Shown here piece by piece: positions 1 through 11,111 of a stretch of DNA of 64,000 bases. Made by a program: the position numbers and the translations under genes. The notes beneath the pieces were generated by a model. It had not been told where the DNA came from. It searched no databases and worked only from the letters and a program-made list of their open reading frames with translations. Positions within the stretch are counted from its first letter, which is position 1; each line of letters begins with the position of its first letter. The stretch is from Xanthostigma xanthostigma (lineage: Eukaryota > Arthropoda > Insecta > Raphidioptera > Raphidiidae), in contig OY754466.1 of the NCBI GenBank assembly GCA_963575645.1, positions 43,928,001-43,992,000 on the forward strand, written 5' to 3'.

Positions 1-418
1 CTAAACATATTTCGCTTAATCGTTTTATTTTGAATTGGAGAATCTGCGGTTGTTCTATGTCCCATTCTTAATGGGACACCCTGTATATGAGCGTGATACA
101 CTTTGCCCCAGAGCTTATGATCGTTTACTACTGTTAAAATGTAATGTTTTGTTAGGGTAGGTGGCATATGACCACGGCTATCCTCAGATGAGAATATTAT
201 CTTATTTCACACTTTTCAGTAGTCGAGTTTTAGTTTTGGAACTTATTGTTTATTTTAAAGAAACTAGTTCTTGATCTATCACCCCTGAAGTTGAAATTTG
301 GTTAAAAATTTACAATCACAAAGTTGCGATTTTATTTATTCGTATTGATCAATAACATTAATTGAAAAATGGTAATAAATCCATAAAATCTTTGCCAGAA
401 TGTGTCAGTTAAACTATT

Positions 419-558
419 ATTAAATAAATTATTGTTGAATGAATGCCAGCAGTATTAAGTTTTGTCATACGAAGATCATAATCGTATAAAAAGACACAAC
501 CTTTTTATCTAGAAAATTGTTCAATTGGCATTGTGTCAATAATAATTTATTTAACTAA
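419..558. repeat. Small inverted-repeat element (MITE-like, ~140 bp)
   Basis: TTAAATAAATTATTGTTGA near 419 is mirrored by its near reverse complement near 540-558, and the sequence ATGCCA follows it inward on both arms. The arms are about 30 bp with a few mismatches. No ORF is present. It lies inside the TTAA-flanked element. Confidence 0.4.
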
Positions 559-769
559 AATTTATGTATTAATCTTTGGCAGTTATTTGTAAAACTACTA
601 TTATAAATTTTTCATCCTTGTAATTTAAGGGGGTTCTTTAACTGGTAGCCAACAAAATCTAAAACTATATTTATAAAATACCGATTTTAAAATTAACTAT
701 ATGATGCCTTATCCATAGGGCTTTAGGAAATGTTCGCAGAGTGAACGTATAGGCTTTGTAACTTAAATA

Positions 770-850
770 TATTTAATTATAATTATATATTTTGTCAATA
801 TAATTTATTGTCTGAAAAATTGGTCGATAATTTTATTTATTAATTTGTAA
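770..850. repeat. Penelope-type terminal fragment
   Basis: This stretch (TTGTCAATATAATTTATTG, then TCTGAAAAATTGGTCGATAA) matches the outer end of the Penelope pseudo-LTR at 51985-52041, allowing a few mismatches. Similar scraps lie at 30730-30790 and 49310-49400. It is a decayed solo end with no coding content. Confidence 0.4.
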
Positions 851-865
851 CTTAAAGTTGCATTG

Positions 866-1368
866 AGCACAAACCTTATGGAATTTGGTTCTCGGTTAAA
901 TTGATCGAAAATGGTTTTATTTTATAGTTTAAAGGTCGCTAACAAAAAAGTGTCTATGGACACATAGCCTAAAAACTAATCGATTTTTAGCTACAGATAT
1001 ATTTAGCGAAATTTTAGATATAGGAATATCCATTGAATTCACAATCTTAAAAAATCCTATGCTCTAGAAATGCGTTTTCGAGTGCACTGAATCCGAATAT
1101 GCCTTTATTATTTTATGCAGGGTACCTTCCAACATTACCTAGTTTTCGACTATTTTTTTATTTCTAAAAAAAAGCACAAAATTTGAACATGGAACATGTT
1201 TGTGAATTCAATGGATAAGTATCCTTATATCTAAAATCTTGCTAAACATATCTGTAGCTAAAAATCCATTGGTTTTTAGGCAATGCGCCCATGGACACTT
1301 TTTCTAAGTGACCTTTAAACTATAAAATAAAACCATTTTCGATCAATTTAATCAAGAACCAAAAGAGT
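866..1368. repeat. Long palindromic repeat, copy 1 of a two-copy family
   Basis: The left arm (from about 866) and right arm (to about 1368) are imperfect reverse complements. Landmarks in mirror order are the string ending ATCGAAAATGGTTTTATTTT, the GTGTC-ATGGACAC block, TAGCTACAGATAT and CCATTGAATTCAC. A second copy of the same family occupies about 26060-27300. There is no ORF. This copy preserves the uninterrupted site that shows where the TTAA element at 26555-27264 inserted in copy 2. Confidence 0.65.
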
Positions 1369-1520
1369 TTTGGCGGGATTCACATCTACCGGGCGTTCCT
1401 ATTTTATGTAAAATTAGTAGAGCTGTAACAGACCGTATGTATTCGTTACTGAGTAACGGGTACATCGTCTGACTCGAAGTAACGAATCGTTACTTACAAA
1501 TTCATTTCGTTACTCGCATG

Positions 1521-2671
1521 CAGGGCCGTAACGTGGATTTTGTGGGTTCTGGGCAAACCTTCAAATTGGGCCCCCCTCAATAAAAAAAAATTGAGAAAAA
1601 ACTTACCATGGTTATAGTTCCTGTTCTTTCACATTTTTAAAGTTTAGTAGGTATATCACTTAATAAATAAACACAAAATAAGGAATCTTTAAATTGTCCA
1701 TATTTTTTTGTAAATTTTTTTTTAATTTTATATTTATGAAGAAAAACGAATTAAAAATGTATTTAAATTGCATTCTTCTTGCACTATGTTAGATTCAATT
1801 GATATAATAGACAGGTTCGACAAACGCTGTTGTGTGAGCGACGATCTTAAATAGTTTTTAATTAACTTCAGTTTACTAAAACTTCTCTCGCAAGAAGCGG
1901 TGGTGACTGGTAGGGTTAGAAATATTCTTAAAGCAACAACGATGTTTTGGTACGATTCGACTAATTCGAAATCATGTATAGTCTGTAATAAATTTAGAGG
2001 AGTGGCTTCTTTCAAATTTTCCACCAGCCCACATACTTGAAATTTAAAACTTTCAATCTCATAGCTTAATTCGTGACTATTCAAATCTTCATATTTTCTG
2101 GATAAATCTGCCGCCGCCTTTTGTAATTCAACAACGCTCGTTGATTCTAATGACGAGCCAAAAAGAAAAGAAAAATCTTCAAATATAGTTTTCATTTGTC
2201 TATAACGCCAGTCTGTTTCACTAAGTAAAATGTCAAAAATATTGTACATTTGCATTGCAAACAAATTTTCTTGGTTGAGAGTAGTAACACTTTCTTCTTT
2301 AATTCGCTTAATTCGTTGATTAGAAAATTCAGCTTCAATATTCATTTCCAAAGCGACTTTTTGTGCATCCGAAATTATTTGTTTAAATCCTGCTTCCCGT
2401 AGTCCTTGTAAAGAGACCTAAGTATTGAGAATTAAATAAATATGTTTTTTTTAAATAAAAATTATAATAGCATATTCTGGCCTTTTTGGGCCCCGTCTAT
2501 CTGAGCCACCAGTGGTGTTAATTATATATGTGATTTGTAATATTCATTAAAATACGAATGAAAATAATTGAGATAATTTTTTATCGGGGTCTTCTTGGTC
2601 CCCTCCGGGGCCCCCCTGAGCTCTGGGCCCTGGGCAAGTGCCCCTATTGCCCCTGCCTAGTTACGGCCCTG
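1521..2671 (-). mobile_element. Inner hAT element with partial transposase
   Basis: Termini are CAGGGCCGTAAC at 1521 and GTTACGGCCCTG ending at 2671. An exact 8-bp target duplication CTCGCATG flanks it (1513-1520 and 2672-2679). Inside the ends are runs of G/C that read GGGCCCCCC on one side and the complementary pattern on the other. The 1151-bp element keeps only the 3' part of a hAT transposase on the minus strand, so it is an internally deleted, non-autonomous copy. It inserted into the outer hAT MITE. Confidence 0.92.
1734..2417 (-). pseudogene. hAT transposase, C-terminal exon (ZMYM1-like lineage)
   Basis: The minus-strand frame is open from a likely splice acceptor (CAATACTTAG before position 2417) to the stop at 1734. 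The first residues are VSLQGLREAGFKQ, upstream of any start codon. The C-terminal 60 residues carry the hAT dimerisation signature: LPVTTASCERSFSKLKLIK, then LRSSLTQQRLSNLSIISIE. That domain mediates transposase oligomerisation and holds the last part of the RNase H-like fold. The N-terminal zinc finger and most of the catalytic domain are absent. The frame has no internal stop, so the copy is fairly young, but it cannot make a full transposase. The family is clear; the ZMYM1-like assignment is from the look of the C-terminus. Confidence 0.85.
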
Positions 2672-3140
2672 CTCGCATGTTTCGTATCCATGTCAGTTCG
2701 ACTCGTTTGATACGGTTATACGAACACAATGTGTTATACTTAGTTATAAGTATTCATAAAGTACGAAGTCATGACTCATGTCGTATCACGTATGCGACGC
2801 GTTTTATGCGAAGCTACATGCTTATTGCTTGATGCTGTTAAGTACACTATTGTATGTCGTATGAAAAGTACCGAGTAACGTAACGATACGAAAGTAACGG
2901 CTACTGGTTCTTTAAGTAACGAATTCATGCGGGTACAAAATTTCTCGTTACTTTTACAGCTCTAAAAATTAGTATTCAAAGAGACTAGAGTATAGATAAT
3001 AATGTCTGAGTTTAATGTCCATTTTTCATTCGAGGGCAGATCGCAACTCAGATGCTATACTTTTTGTATGAAACAAAACCAATGCATGTTTACGATCGGA
3101 CATGACTTAACTCTAGAATCCGGACGGTTTCTAAGAAGAG

Positions 3141-3338
3141 TCAATGATGACTGTTGTAAATACACATTACATCAGTAATTTCACTAGACGGCATTACTGT
3201 TGTTGCATCGAGTTCATTGCCGCGAATGATACGATCGGACGCATATGTTGCTTTGTCGACTATTCTTGTCGAAGCACCTTCAAATAGATATCTATTAACA
3301 GCATTGCAGGTGTCTTGAGTTCTATTACAGAAGGACAT
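3141..3338 (-). CDS. Unrecognised 65-aa ORF at transposon right end
   Basis: This minus-strand ORF starts about 30 bp inside the right terminal repeat of the TTAA-flanked element. It begins MSFCNRTQDTCNAVNRYLFE and ends with TGA after a His-His pair. Codon choice and residue mix look protein-like, and it has two Cys near the N-terminus. I do not recognise a family. By position it may be the N-terminal exon of that element's transposase, with the rest lost to the hAT insertions. It could also be a chance ORF. Confidence 0.35.
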   Translation of the reverse strand: MSFCNRTQDTCNAVNRYLFEGASTRIVDKATYASDRIIRGNELDATTVMPSSEITDVMCIYNSHH

Positions 3339-3599
3339 TTTTTCAGCAGTGACTCTTACTATCTTGCGTCAATTCGTATAAATAAAATCGCAACTTTGTG
3401 ATTGTAAATTTTAACGAACTGTCGACTTAGAATGTAAATGTATATATTTTATAAGATACCTAGACCAAGGTGTGATAAATTCCTAAATAATCAAAAACAA
3501 AAAAAGTTTCGCCGGTTGTAAAGGCATATTTAATTTTTTTTGTTTTTTAATAAGTAGGTAATATAAAAAATCATTCCCTGAAGTTAGCACTCAGAATCA

Positions 3600-3775
3600 C
3601 AATTCAGCTTTTTATACTTCATATGGGCCACCGCGTTATATGTGTGCCAAATTTCAAATTTTTACTTCAAACAGTTTAAAAGAAAATGGCCTGTAACAGA
3701 CGAACAGACAGACACCGGAGTGAGAACCTATTTATCTTCCGTTTTTCTAGTTTTGGCACGAAACACTTACCTATC
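3600..3775 (+). repeat. Retroelement 3'-tail-like repeat
   Basis: The segment contains GTGTGCCAAATTTCAAATTT followed by a GACGAACAGACAGACA run. In insect genomes, tails with this layout often belong to LINE or SINE 3' regions (from memory). A related but distinct tail lies at 58010-58213. No reverse transcriptase sequence is adjacent. Confidence 0.3.
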
Positions 3776-5085
3776 ACAGTTAATGATTGTTGAATAAAAT
3801 AATTCAAGATGGCGAATTTAAAGGTAATTTTCATAAAGTTTATTTTCTACCTGTTCTGGTTTATGCAATATCACGTCGTAAAAACAAAAAAAAATATGCG
3901 TACCTTTATATTTAATAAAACGGCATGCATACATAGTACGTTTTTGTTTATTAATAATATACGATTTGAGGTTATGTTCTACCTACAACATATTATTATA
4001 CCCAATGGCAGCATTCATTTGTCTTTGTCGCACCAACGCAACGCACACCATATGACGTGAAGTTTTCTATATAGCGAAATATAATGAAAAGATGGACGAA
4101 TTGAATTTGATATGTCATGCGCTCGTTTATAATATTTGTGAGGTTATGTCACATTATTTAACATGTAATCGTTTGTCTTCAGTTGCATATTGCGTACATT
4201 ATATGCACACTGAAAAACAATGAAACGGCAGACATATTGAATCTGATCAAACAATACTCGGATCTGTTTGTTAATTTCACATAATTGTGAGGTTATGTAA
4301 TGTTGTATGATTGACCGTATTCGTGCACTGGTATATACGGGTTGTGGCAACATAATATTTTGTATAACTGCATGTCCTTTAAGCTGTGCGGTTTATTCCG
4401 CCAATCATTGACATTGCGAATTTGGATGGGAGCATAACGAATGGAAAACAATATTGAAGTCTGCAATTGCAAAAGAAATTTAATAAAACGTTCTTTTGTG
4501 GATTACTGTTATTCAATTAAATTCATTTATGTCTGTTGGAGATAGCAGAATGTTTGATCAGACCTTTGTGCGAACTTTTTGTGCATTACCGAAGGCCAAA
4601 AAATATTGCAAAAAAAGCTAATGATACAGGTTCTCTTTATAATTTGTCGATAGATATTTATTTGGTCAGTTGATCTGTTTGACAAGCCTACTAAAATATA
4701 TTATATGTGAATAAAATATATATGTGAATAAAATAACAATTTTTGTAGCTTTCAGTTAATTTGTTATATACAGTAGAACTCTTGTATTTTTATACTGTCG
4801 CAACTAATCGATTCATTTATTTTCAAGTCTCCTTCATCTTCACTTCGTGGTAGTCATAGACCGATCAGAAAAAAAACGAGTGTGCTTTAAACCACACGAC
4901 TGAAGTAAAACTTCTTCCTGCCATAATTTGTTATTATTCACCCGAAAATTCACAAAATATGAACTTTAAAATGATTTTACAATTTTATTCACTTTAAACG
5001 TAGAATATTTAATGTATTGACCAAAATATTAATTTATAAAATTGTTCAAGAACGAAATGAAATGACGAAATAATCATGAAATCAC
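3776..5085. other. Unassigned AT-rich DNA
   Basis: No convincing gene is seen here. TGTGAGGTTATGT occurs at about 4138 and 4287, again at about 6260, and near 43250, so it may be a short dispersed repeat end. Short ORFs at 3809-4060 and 4144-4353 have no protein-like features. Confidence 0.4.
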
Positions 5086-5760
5086 CGTTCGCGTATAGCG
5101 CTATTCCGTTCGCCTTGCCCGATCACACAATTTTCGTAACGCTCTCGTCACGCATTCATCAGCAAACTCCCCAAGTCAAGCGTGCGTAAAGAAGTTTAAC
5201 TTCAAATAATTTTATTAATTTGAGGTTAAAGATATTTGTCCATTTGCTGAGCAGCGTAGGATGAGATACTTTGCGTGAGAAATAGGAACTAAAAAAATTG
5301 GTTGTCTGTAAAGTCGGTTTACGGACGATAGTTTTACGTGATAACGTATTCCGTTCGAATATCATATTTAATAACACATAACCTAAATTTTAGTAGCTGT
5401 CAAACTATATTTTTACCGACTCTCTATCGCTTATACTGCGCTCTCGCTTGCACGCACAGGGTCAGGCGGAACGTTACACTTTTTCGTGCGTGCAGCTGGT
5501 GTTTCATCAATTTATAAGACGTTATCGTCAATAAACACAAAACACGTTGTCTCGTATTCAACACGTCATGCTACAGATAATGACATCCGTCTAGGTGGGC
5601 GGAGCTTCGTACAAGCCGACGCTTGGGCAGATCGTGCCTCTCTATCGCTTATATCGCGCTCTCGCTTGCACGCTCAGGCGGAACGTTACACTTTTCGGAA
5701 CGTTACACTTTTTCGTGCATGCAGCCGGTGTTTCATCAATTTATATCGTCAAAACTCGAA
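5085..5760. repeat. Dispersed repeat with internal duplication
   Basis: The part at 5095-5200 (CGTAACGCTCTCGTCACGCA, then AGCGTGCGTAAAGAAGTTT) recurs inverted at 22560-22640. The part at 5285-5395 (GTCGGTTTACGGACGATAG, GATAACGTATTCCG) recurs at 40310-40390 and 56810-56885. The block TCTCGCTTGCACGC..CAGGCGGAACGTTACAC is present twice (about 5430-5518 and 5650-5746) and again at 40405-40500 and, in part, 57240-57360. It is a multi-copy composite repeat. The ORFs inside it are shadows. Confidence 0.55.
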
Positions 5761-7040
5761 AATACATGAGTCTGTACAAGTAGATTAAGACTGTACAAGC
5801 AGCAAATATTGAACGAACAGCTCTCATAATTTCTGCAATGGCTGTTAATTGTTATTGCAATTATATATTCTGTACTCGCATCTAAATATAATTGTACATT
5901 CTAATTTAGTGGTGTCAAAGATATGTTCTGCGGGCAGGATCTGGCCTAAAGCCACCTCAATACGGCCCGCCACCAGAACCTTTCCAGTGAGAATTTTAGA
6001 CACCTGACATCAATGAGCGTATCAAAAACAAAAGACCTTAGGTGCCTGAATCCTCAAGCTCGAAATAATTTACCCCTTTTATTATGAAAATTTATTTAAA
6101 CTAAATAAATAAATATTTTAATTTAGTATCTTGTAGATGCTCCTTTAGAAAAATCAGTCTGACACCCCTGTTCTAATATTAAAATTTTCGAGAACAATAA
6201 TAAATTTCATGTCGTCATTCCGAAAATCGTCATACTTAAGGTCGCATCTTGTACAATTGTGAGGTTATGTAGTGCGGACATATTGTATGCAATATGGCCG
6301 CGCTCGTTTGTCTTTTGTTCGTCTCCGTCGCACTGATACCAACTGCATACTATGTCTCCAAGTATCGGAACATCACGAAGAGATGGACGTACGTTGTGTA
6401 GTAAAACAACATTATACTATTATATGTGGATTCAGATTTCTGTTTGTGAAGTTTTTGTTACTTATTTTATGTCCGCGTAAAATTTTAACGGTCGCGAATG
6501 TTGTACCCTTTCCTTCTTATATTTTCTTGTCCTCGAAGGATATTTTCACTCTCCGTCTAAATAGTAAGATTTTTATATGACATGAATATTGATAAAAATA
6601 TAACTTTGTTCAATTCTTTATGTAATGGATAGAGTATAAAATATACGTCAAGATTTATTACACAGACTGTGACGTCATATAATCGATAGATACCATATAT
6701 TTAATAATTTACTATATGAATCATTGCCTATCTACTCAATGTGCAGTGAGCGAAGGCAACAAAGCGTATCGAAAATATATCCGTCTCTTTCTTCGATGTA
6801 ATTCCCTGATTTATATATTATGTTTGCACCCTTATTTATTTCTATGCTCAGTATAGAATAAAAGTATATGATAGAACTAACAATGCCAACGGGACAATTG
6901 TTTCTAGTATCATTTTCTTTGTAATTCGGATAGAATATTATTATTTTCAGAATTTTTGTCTGTTGATATCGATAATTACACTCAAAAATAGCTATAGACC
7001 GATTTTTAATCATGACTTGCGGGGCCTCGGGAAAACAATT
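5761..7040. other. Unassigned AT-rich DNA
   Basis: No gene or complete mobile element is recognised here. ORFs at 6272-6580 and 6732-7013 are rich in residues expected from random AT-rich sequence. Neither has a plausible start context or recognisable motif. Confidence 0.4.
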
Positions 7041-7571
7041 TTTAAAGTTTTTTTTTGTCTGTCTGTCTGTTTGTTCCGGCTAATCTCCTAAACGACTGGA
7101 CTGATTTTGACGGGACTTTTAACTGCAGATAGCTAATGTTATAAGGAGTAACTCAGGCTATTAAAAACTGTAGTTCGTCTAAAAACATTCGCATTGAAAA
7201 AAAAATTGATGTCAATAATTGGATTTCATATTGCTACAGTTACAATACTATATAAGAAAAAAAACTTTCCAACAATGTCACTGTTGGGACTTTAACTCGA
7301 AACTTATACTCATCGCTCCCCCTCCAACGACTTAATATCAAAAGACTGCCTGTCGCGCGGGCTCAGAGCGCGCGGGCGGGCTTTTGCGGGTGGTTGTGTC
7401 TCAACGCGCGCTTTAAAAAATTGTTTTCTAGCATTTAGATCATATTTTTTTGTTTGTTTAGGTATTTTTTATTTGTTCCTCTATATATAATGTATATAGC
7501 CAAAAGCTCCACTGCGTTTGTCGGTACCGTGTACCATCACAATCGCGTGTGGAGCCGCGGGGAGCAGCTAG
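7040..7571 (+). mobile_element. Helitron-like non-autonomous element, 3' end
   Basis: The segment starts near a GTCTGTCTGTCTGTTTG run, continues with a block reading AATCTCCTAAACGACTGGAC, and ends GGGAGCAGCTAG followed by T (CTAG at 7568-7571). A 3' CTAG next to a host T, after a GC-rich stretch in otherwise AT-rich DNA, is typical of insect Helitrons. The 5' end is not defined. It shares the layout (not close identity) of the elements at 17843-18342 and 24746-25070. Confidence 0.45.
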
Positions 7572-7759
7572 TAGGTAATATAAGTACAGATTTTAGTGTG
7601 GTAATAGTGAGATGATACTATACCTAACATATTTTTATCTGACTACATTTACGCAGTAGAAATTTGTTTTATATCATTGTATTAGACGCAGTCGGGTTGT
7701 TTATTCTTTTAATAATAATTTATTTCAATGACCTTTTCAATGATTATTTTTCCAAGGTA

Positions 7760-8505
7760 TATATGTTACGGTCTATACCCGAATTCGCTCAATGAGCGAA
7801 ATAAATGCGCGAAACTAGTTTTTACAAACGAATATTTACCACACCCGAAAATTTACATTTAAACGTTATAAAATGAGCAAAACTAGTTTTGCGCATTTTC
7901 AATTGTACAAAACTTGTTCTATCCATTTTTGAACGGACAGTACTAGTATGATATCAGAATCTTCTTTGCGTTTTTTTAATTAACTTTTCCACATCAATTA
8001 TACTTATTATATCAAAGCGATTTATTCTTCTGTATTGTTAAGCAGACAGAGGTTTTAATTCAGCTTTCAATAAATTTGCTTTCTTAACCTCACTTAATGT
8101 AGTAGGTAATTATGTTTCGTCATAAAATTATATTTCAGAAGCCTCCTAGCTGAGACTCGAATTCATCTCGCATTTTTACATAATTATTACACTGAATATC
8201 CCACAATTATATTAATTATAACATTCAGGATAATAATTCAATAGATAGGTACATAAACAAGAACATAACCCTACTTTTGTTCGGGTTCGGACGTTAATTG
8301 AATGAAACAAGCAGAACTAGTACTGTTCAGTCAAAAATGGACAGAACTAGTTTTGAAATGCGCAAAACTAGATTTGCTCATTTTATAACACTCAATGCCC
8401 GTTTAAATGTAAGAGTTCGAGTTTGGGCAATATTCGTTGGTCAAAACTAGTTTTGCACATTTATTTCGGTCATTGACCGAATGCGGGTATAGACCGTAAC
8501 GTATA
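7760..8505. mobile_element. TIR element with AACTAGTT motif arrays, copy 1
   Basis: Termini are TATATGTTACGGTCTATACC on the left and its near reverse complement ending at 8505. The inverted repeats extend about 220 bp inward. Each arm carries several short palindromes centred on ACTAGT, for example GCAAAACTAGTTTTGCGC. There is no transposase ORF, so it is non-autonomous. The TATA-rich ends fit a TA target, but the exact boundary is ambiguous. Copy 2 is at 12495-13659. Confidence 0.8.
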
Positions 8506-10130
8506 AAAAAAAATTAGTTGGCGTAGGCATGTTTTTACAGTATAGAAATATCAGTACCACAAAGAATTTCGGCAATCCCCTGTAGAATATATGGGACTGT
8601 GTACACACAATTATTTTCTGTTGAAATTGAATTCGATGTGTATTTGTTCCTTTTTTGACCTCCATCGTCTGCAGTATTTGAAATCCTGGTTTTGTTTCGT
8701 GCGCAATTATATATTGCATTTCGATGTATGAGTGTTCCCTGATGAAAATGACACTGACGGGTCATGTATGCGTCATGGACACACGTTTTCCATTGTTCCG
8801 CAGCGGATTGATCTCTGTTGATTTTATTTATTAAAAATTTACATGTTTAAAAAATACCTACTTGTAACCGATCGCTTATAACACCTATAAAATGAGAGTG
8901 AGAGAGGGGGGAAGAGATAAAGAGATAGACGGAGAGCGAGAATGAAAGATTGTTGATTATAGTCACAGCTCCGGATCTACGATTTTTCGAACGGGGGCAG
9001 AAACTTGATAATGGCACCCCCTCTCTCCAGCGTTTGATATAAATTACTTAAAAAAATTCACGAATATATAATGATTGGCATTTTTCGTGAACGGAAAACC
9101 GTCAGAAAACAAGCAAATTGAGTAAATCGGAAAAAGGACAGATTGGGTGTGGTATATTCTTTCATGATTTTGGCGCCCCCTGAAACTGTCGCCCGGAGCG
9201 GGTGCCCCGGTTTGCTCCCCCATAGATCCGGGGTGATTATAGATACAAACCATTGAGGTCATTAGTTAACAAAAATATATCAATAGTCATAACGGAACTA
9301 CAAATGGAAAAATCCCAGTCAATTGGGCGGCAGAACCAACTCCAAAAGTACAGACTAATATTTGCTCGCAATTCGACCGTAATTCACTCCACATTTATTT
9401 ATTTATTGTAAAGTGAATTTTGATCTAAATTAGTAGCAATATTAGCAGCTATAGTTGGAATTATGGAGGTAAGGAGGACTAATGGGAGATAAATTGAAAA
9501 ATTGTCCATCTAAATGCTGTAAATAACAGTTCAAAAATCGTCCGGAATGGCGCTAGCGCTGCATCCGAGTATAAAATGATACCCTTCATAACAGTTATAA
9601 ACGAATTGAAGTGTGCTGAGTTGGAAAATTTAGTATTTTTAATTATTAGAGTCGTTAATAACAGTGCAGTACTATATAAAATCTAAACTGTTTACGTAGT
9701 CCAAAATACCTAATTTAATAAATATAACCTAAAAACCTACTGTGAGATAGTGTTGAGCCTGATTTAATTTTTGTTAGTTTTTACTAATACTTTTTAGTCA
9801 TTTTATAGTTTATTCATATCAGTATAATCGTTTATTTAGTACTAAATGCATAATAGCACGTTTAAAAACGACATTTAATAAAAAATTAATTTTATATCAT
9901 ATTGTTTTTTCAATTTTTGTGTTACTTTCGAAAAGTGCGTCATATAAAAGTGGATATTTTTCTTTCCTCGTTTACTTTTCTTTCTTACTCTAAAAATTTT
10001 TGCCCTCCATACGCTTGCTTTGAAATTTACCCTTTGGCGACAGTGGCGGTCTCCTAATTTAACGTTTTTTGACGGACACTTTTTCGTACACAGAAATGGT
10101 TCTCCTTAACCTCTACCCTCCATAGTTGGA
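8506..10130. other. Unassigned DNA
   Basis: No gene is seen. A purine-rich GAGAGAG stretch lies at 8890-8945. The stretch at 8970-9240 is bounded by CTCCGGATCTACGATTTTTC and by GATCCGGGG in inverted sense, with several GGGGGC/GCCCCC runs. It may be a decayed hAT-type MITE, but no target duplication is evident. Confidence 0.35.
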
Positions 10131-10140
10131 ATGTTAAAAT

Positions 10141-10729
10141 CATAGATATATATACCTATATTTAATAGATTGCGGATACACTAGTGCCTCCTGTCCCTTT
10201 TAGAAGCCATTTTGTATGTGGAATACGCCGTAAAAAGCACGCGAGATTCAAAAAGATTCAATATTCTATAATATGATGCTAATGGAAAAAACAATCAAAC
10301 GCGCAGTAAACAGTGATATTTCGCTCCAAAACCCATTTTTATAATGAAACGTTTCAAAAATTACAAAACTGAGCATAAATATAATATAAAAGCTTAGAAC
10401 ATTTTATATTGTCAATTTGGCATCAAGGTTGACAAGCATTGATGACAAATTGACAAAGTAAAATGTTCTAAGCTTTTATATTATATTTATGCTCAGTTTT
10501 GTAATTTTTGAAACGTTTCAATATAAAAATGGGTTTTGAAGCGAAATATCACTGTTTACTGCAAGTTTTATTGTTTTTCCCATTAACATCATATTATAGA
10601 ATATTTAATCTTTTTGAATCTCGCGCGCTTTTTACGGCGTATTCCACATACAAAATGGCTTTTAATTGGAACCATTCCGCACAATGCTCAATAATAGGCA
10701 TCCGCTATCTATTAATATATATATCTATG
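10141..10729. mobile_element. hAT-type fold-back MITE (589 bp)
   Basis: The whole element is a near palindrome with arms of about 285 bp around a short spacer at about 10426-10448. Its ends are CATAGATATATA and TATATATCTATG, flanked by an exact 8-bp duplication GTTAAAAT (10133-10140 and 10730-10737). The 8-bp TSD points to hAT mobilisation. The ends resemble those of the MITE at 61472-61701. The ORF at 10508-10837 runs across an arm and out of the element and is not a gene. Confidence 0.85.
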
Positions 10730-11111
10730 GTTAAAATGTTCATTCTATCTATTTATGTAAATTTTAATTACAAGGATATTAGACGGGAGGGTCTATTTTT
10801 TGGTTATGCAAGTTGTATATTATGTCGGAATGTATAAAATAAACGTGACACATATTGTCGTCGCGTTATTCAGTGTTGCCAACATTTACATGTAATGCAT
10901 TTTAATTACAAGAGAATGTACGTACATAACAAACGTATATTTTGTATTATCTGCAACATATGCAATACCAGTTCTGGCAAAAATATAAATGCACAATGTC
11001 TGGGAAATATAATAGAAAATAGAGACATTTTTTGGCTAGAAATTAAGCGAGAAGTATTTTTGAAGTGAATACTTCTTATGCGACTCTGTCTGCTTTGCGC
11101 AAATCGTTATA

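Larger units (their letters stand above)
1418..2964. mobile_element. hAT-type MITE (outer), split by a second hAT
   Basis: The termini are TAGAGCTGTAA at 1418 and TTACAGCTCTA ending at 2964. They are flanked by an exact 8-bp direct duplication AAAATTAG (1410-1417 and 2965-2972), the hallmark TSD length of hAT transposons. The element's own DNA is only 1418-1520 and 2680-2964 and is rich in GTAAC/GTTAC motifs. The rest is the inner hAT. It encodes nothing and must have been mobilised in trans. Confidence 0.85.
306..3410. mobile_element. TTAA-flanked DNA transposon carrying nested insertions
   Basis: About 45 bp at 306-350 are repeated in inverted orientation at 3366-3410, with the shared core ACAATCACAAAGTTGCGATT, and both ends abut TTAA (302-305 and 3411-3414). 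This fits a TTAA-targeting DNA transposon (piggyBac- or Kolobok-like by TSD only). The interior has been split by a palindromic repeat (about 866-1368) and by a hAT MITE (1418-2964), leaving roughly 1.1 kb of its own sequence. The only coding remnant is the ORF just inside the right end. The superfamily is not proven, and the TTAA flanks are easy to find in AT-rich DNA. Confidence 0.55.

Noticed and set aside
1-90. Complete element at the window start with an ATGGGACACCCTGTATAT end
   Set aside because: Only one end is inside the window, so it cannot be bounded.
5486-5788. 100-residue ORF and overlapping 62-residue ORF
   Set aside because: Both lie in a multi-copy composite repeat whose other copies do not keep the frame.
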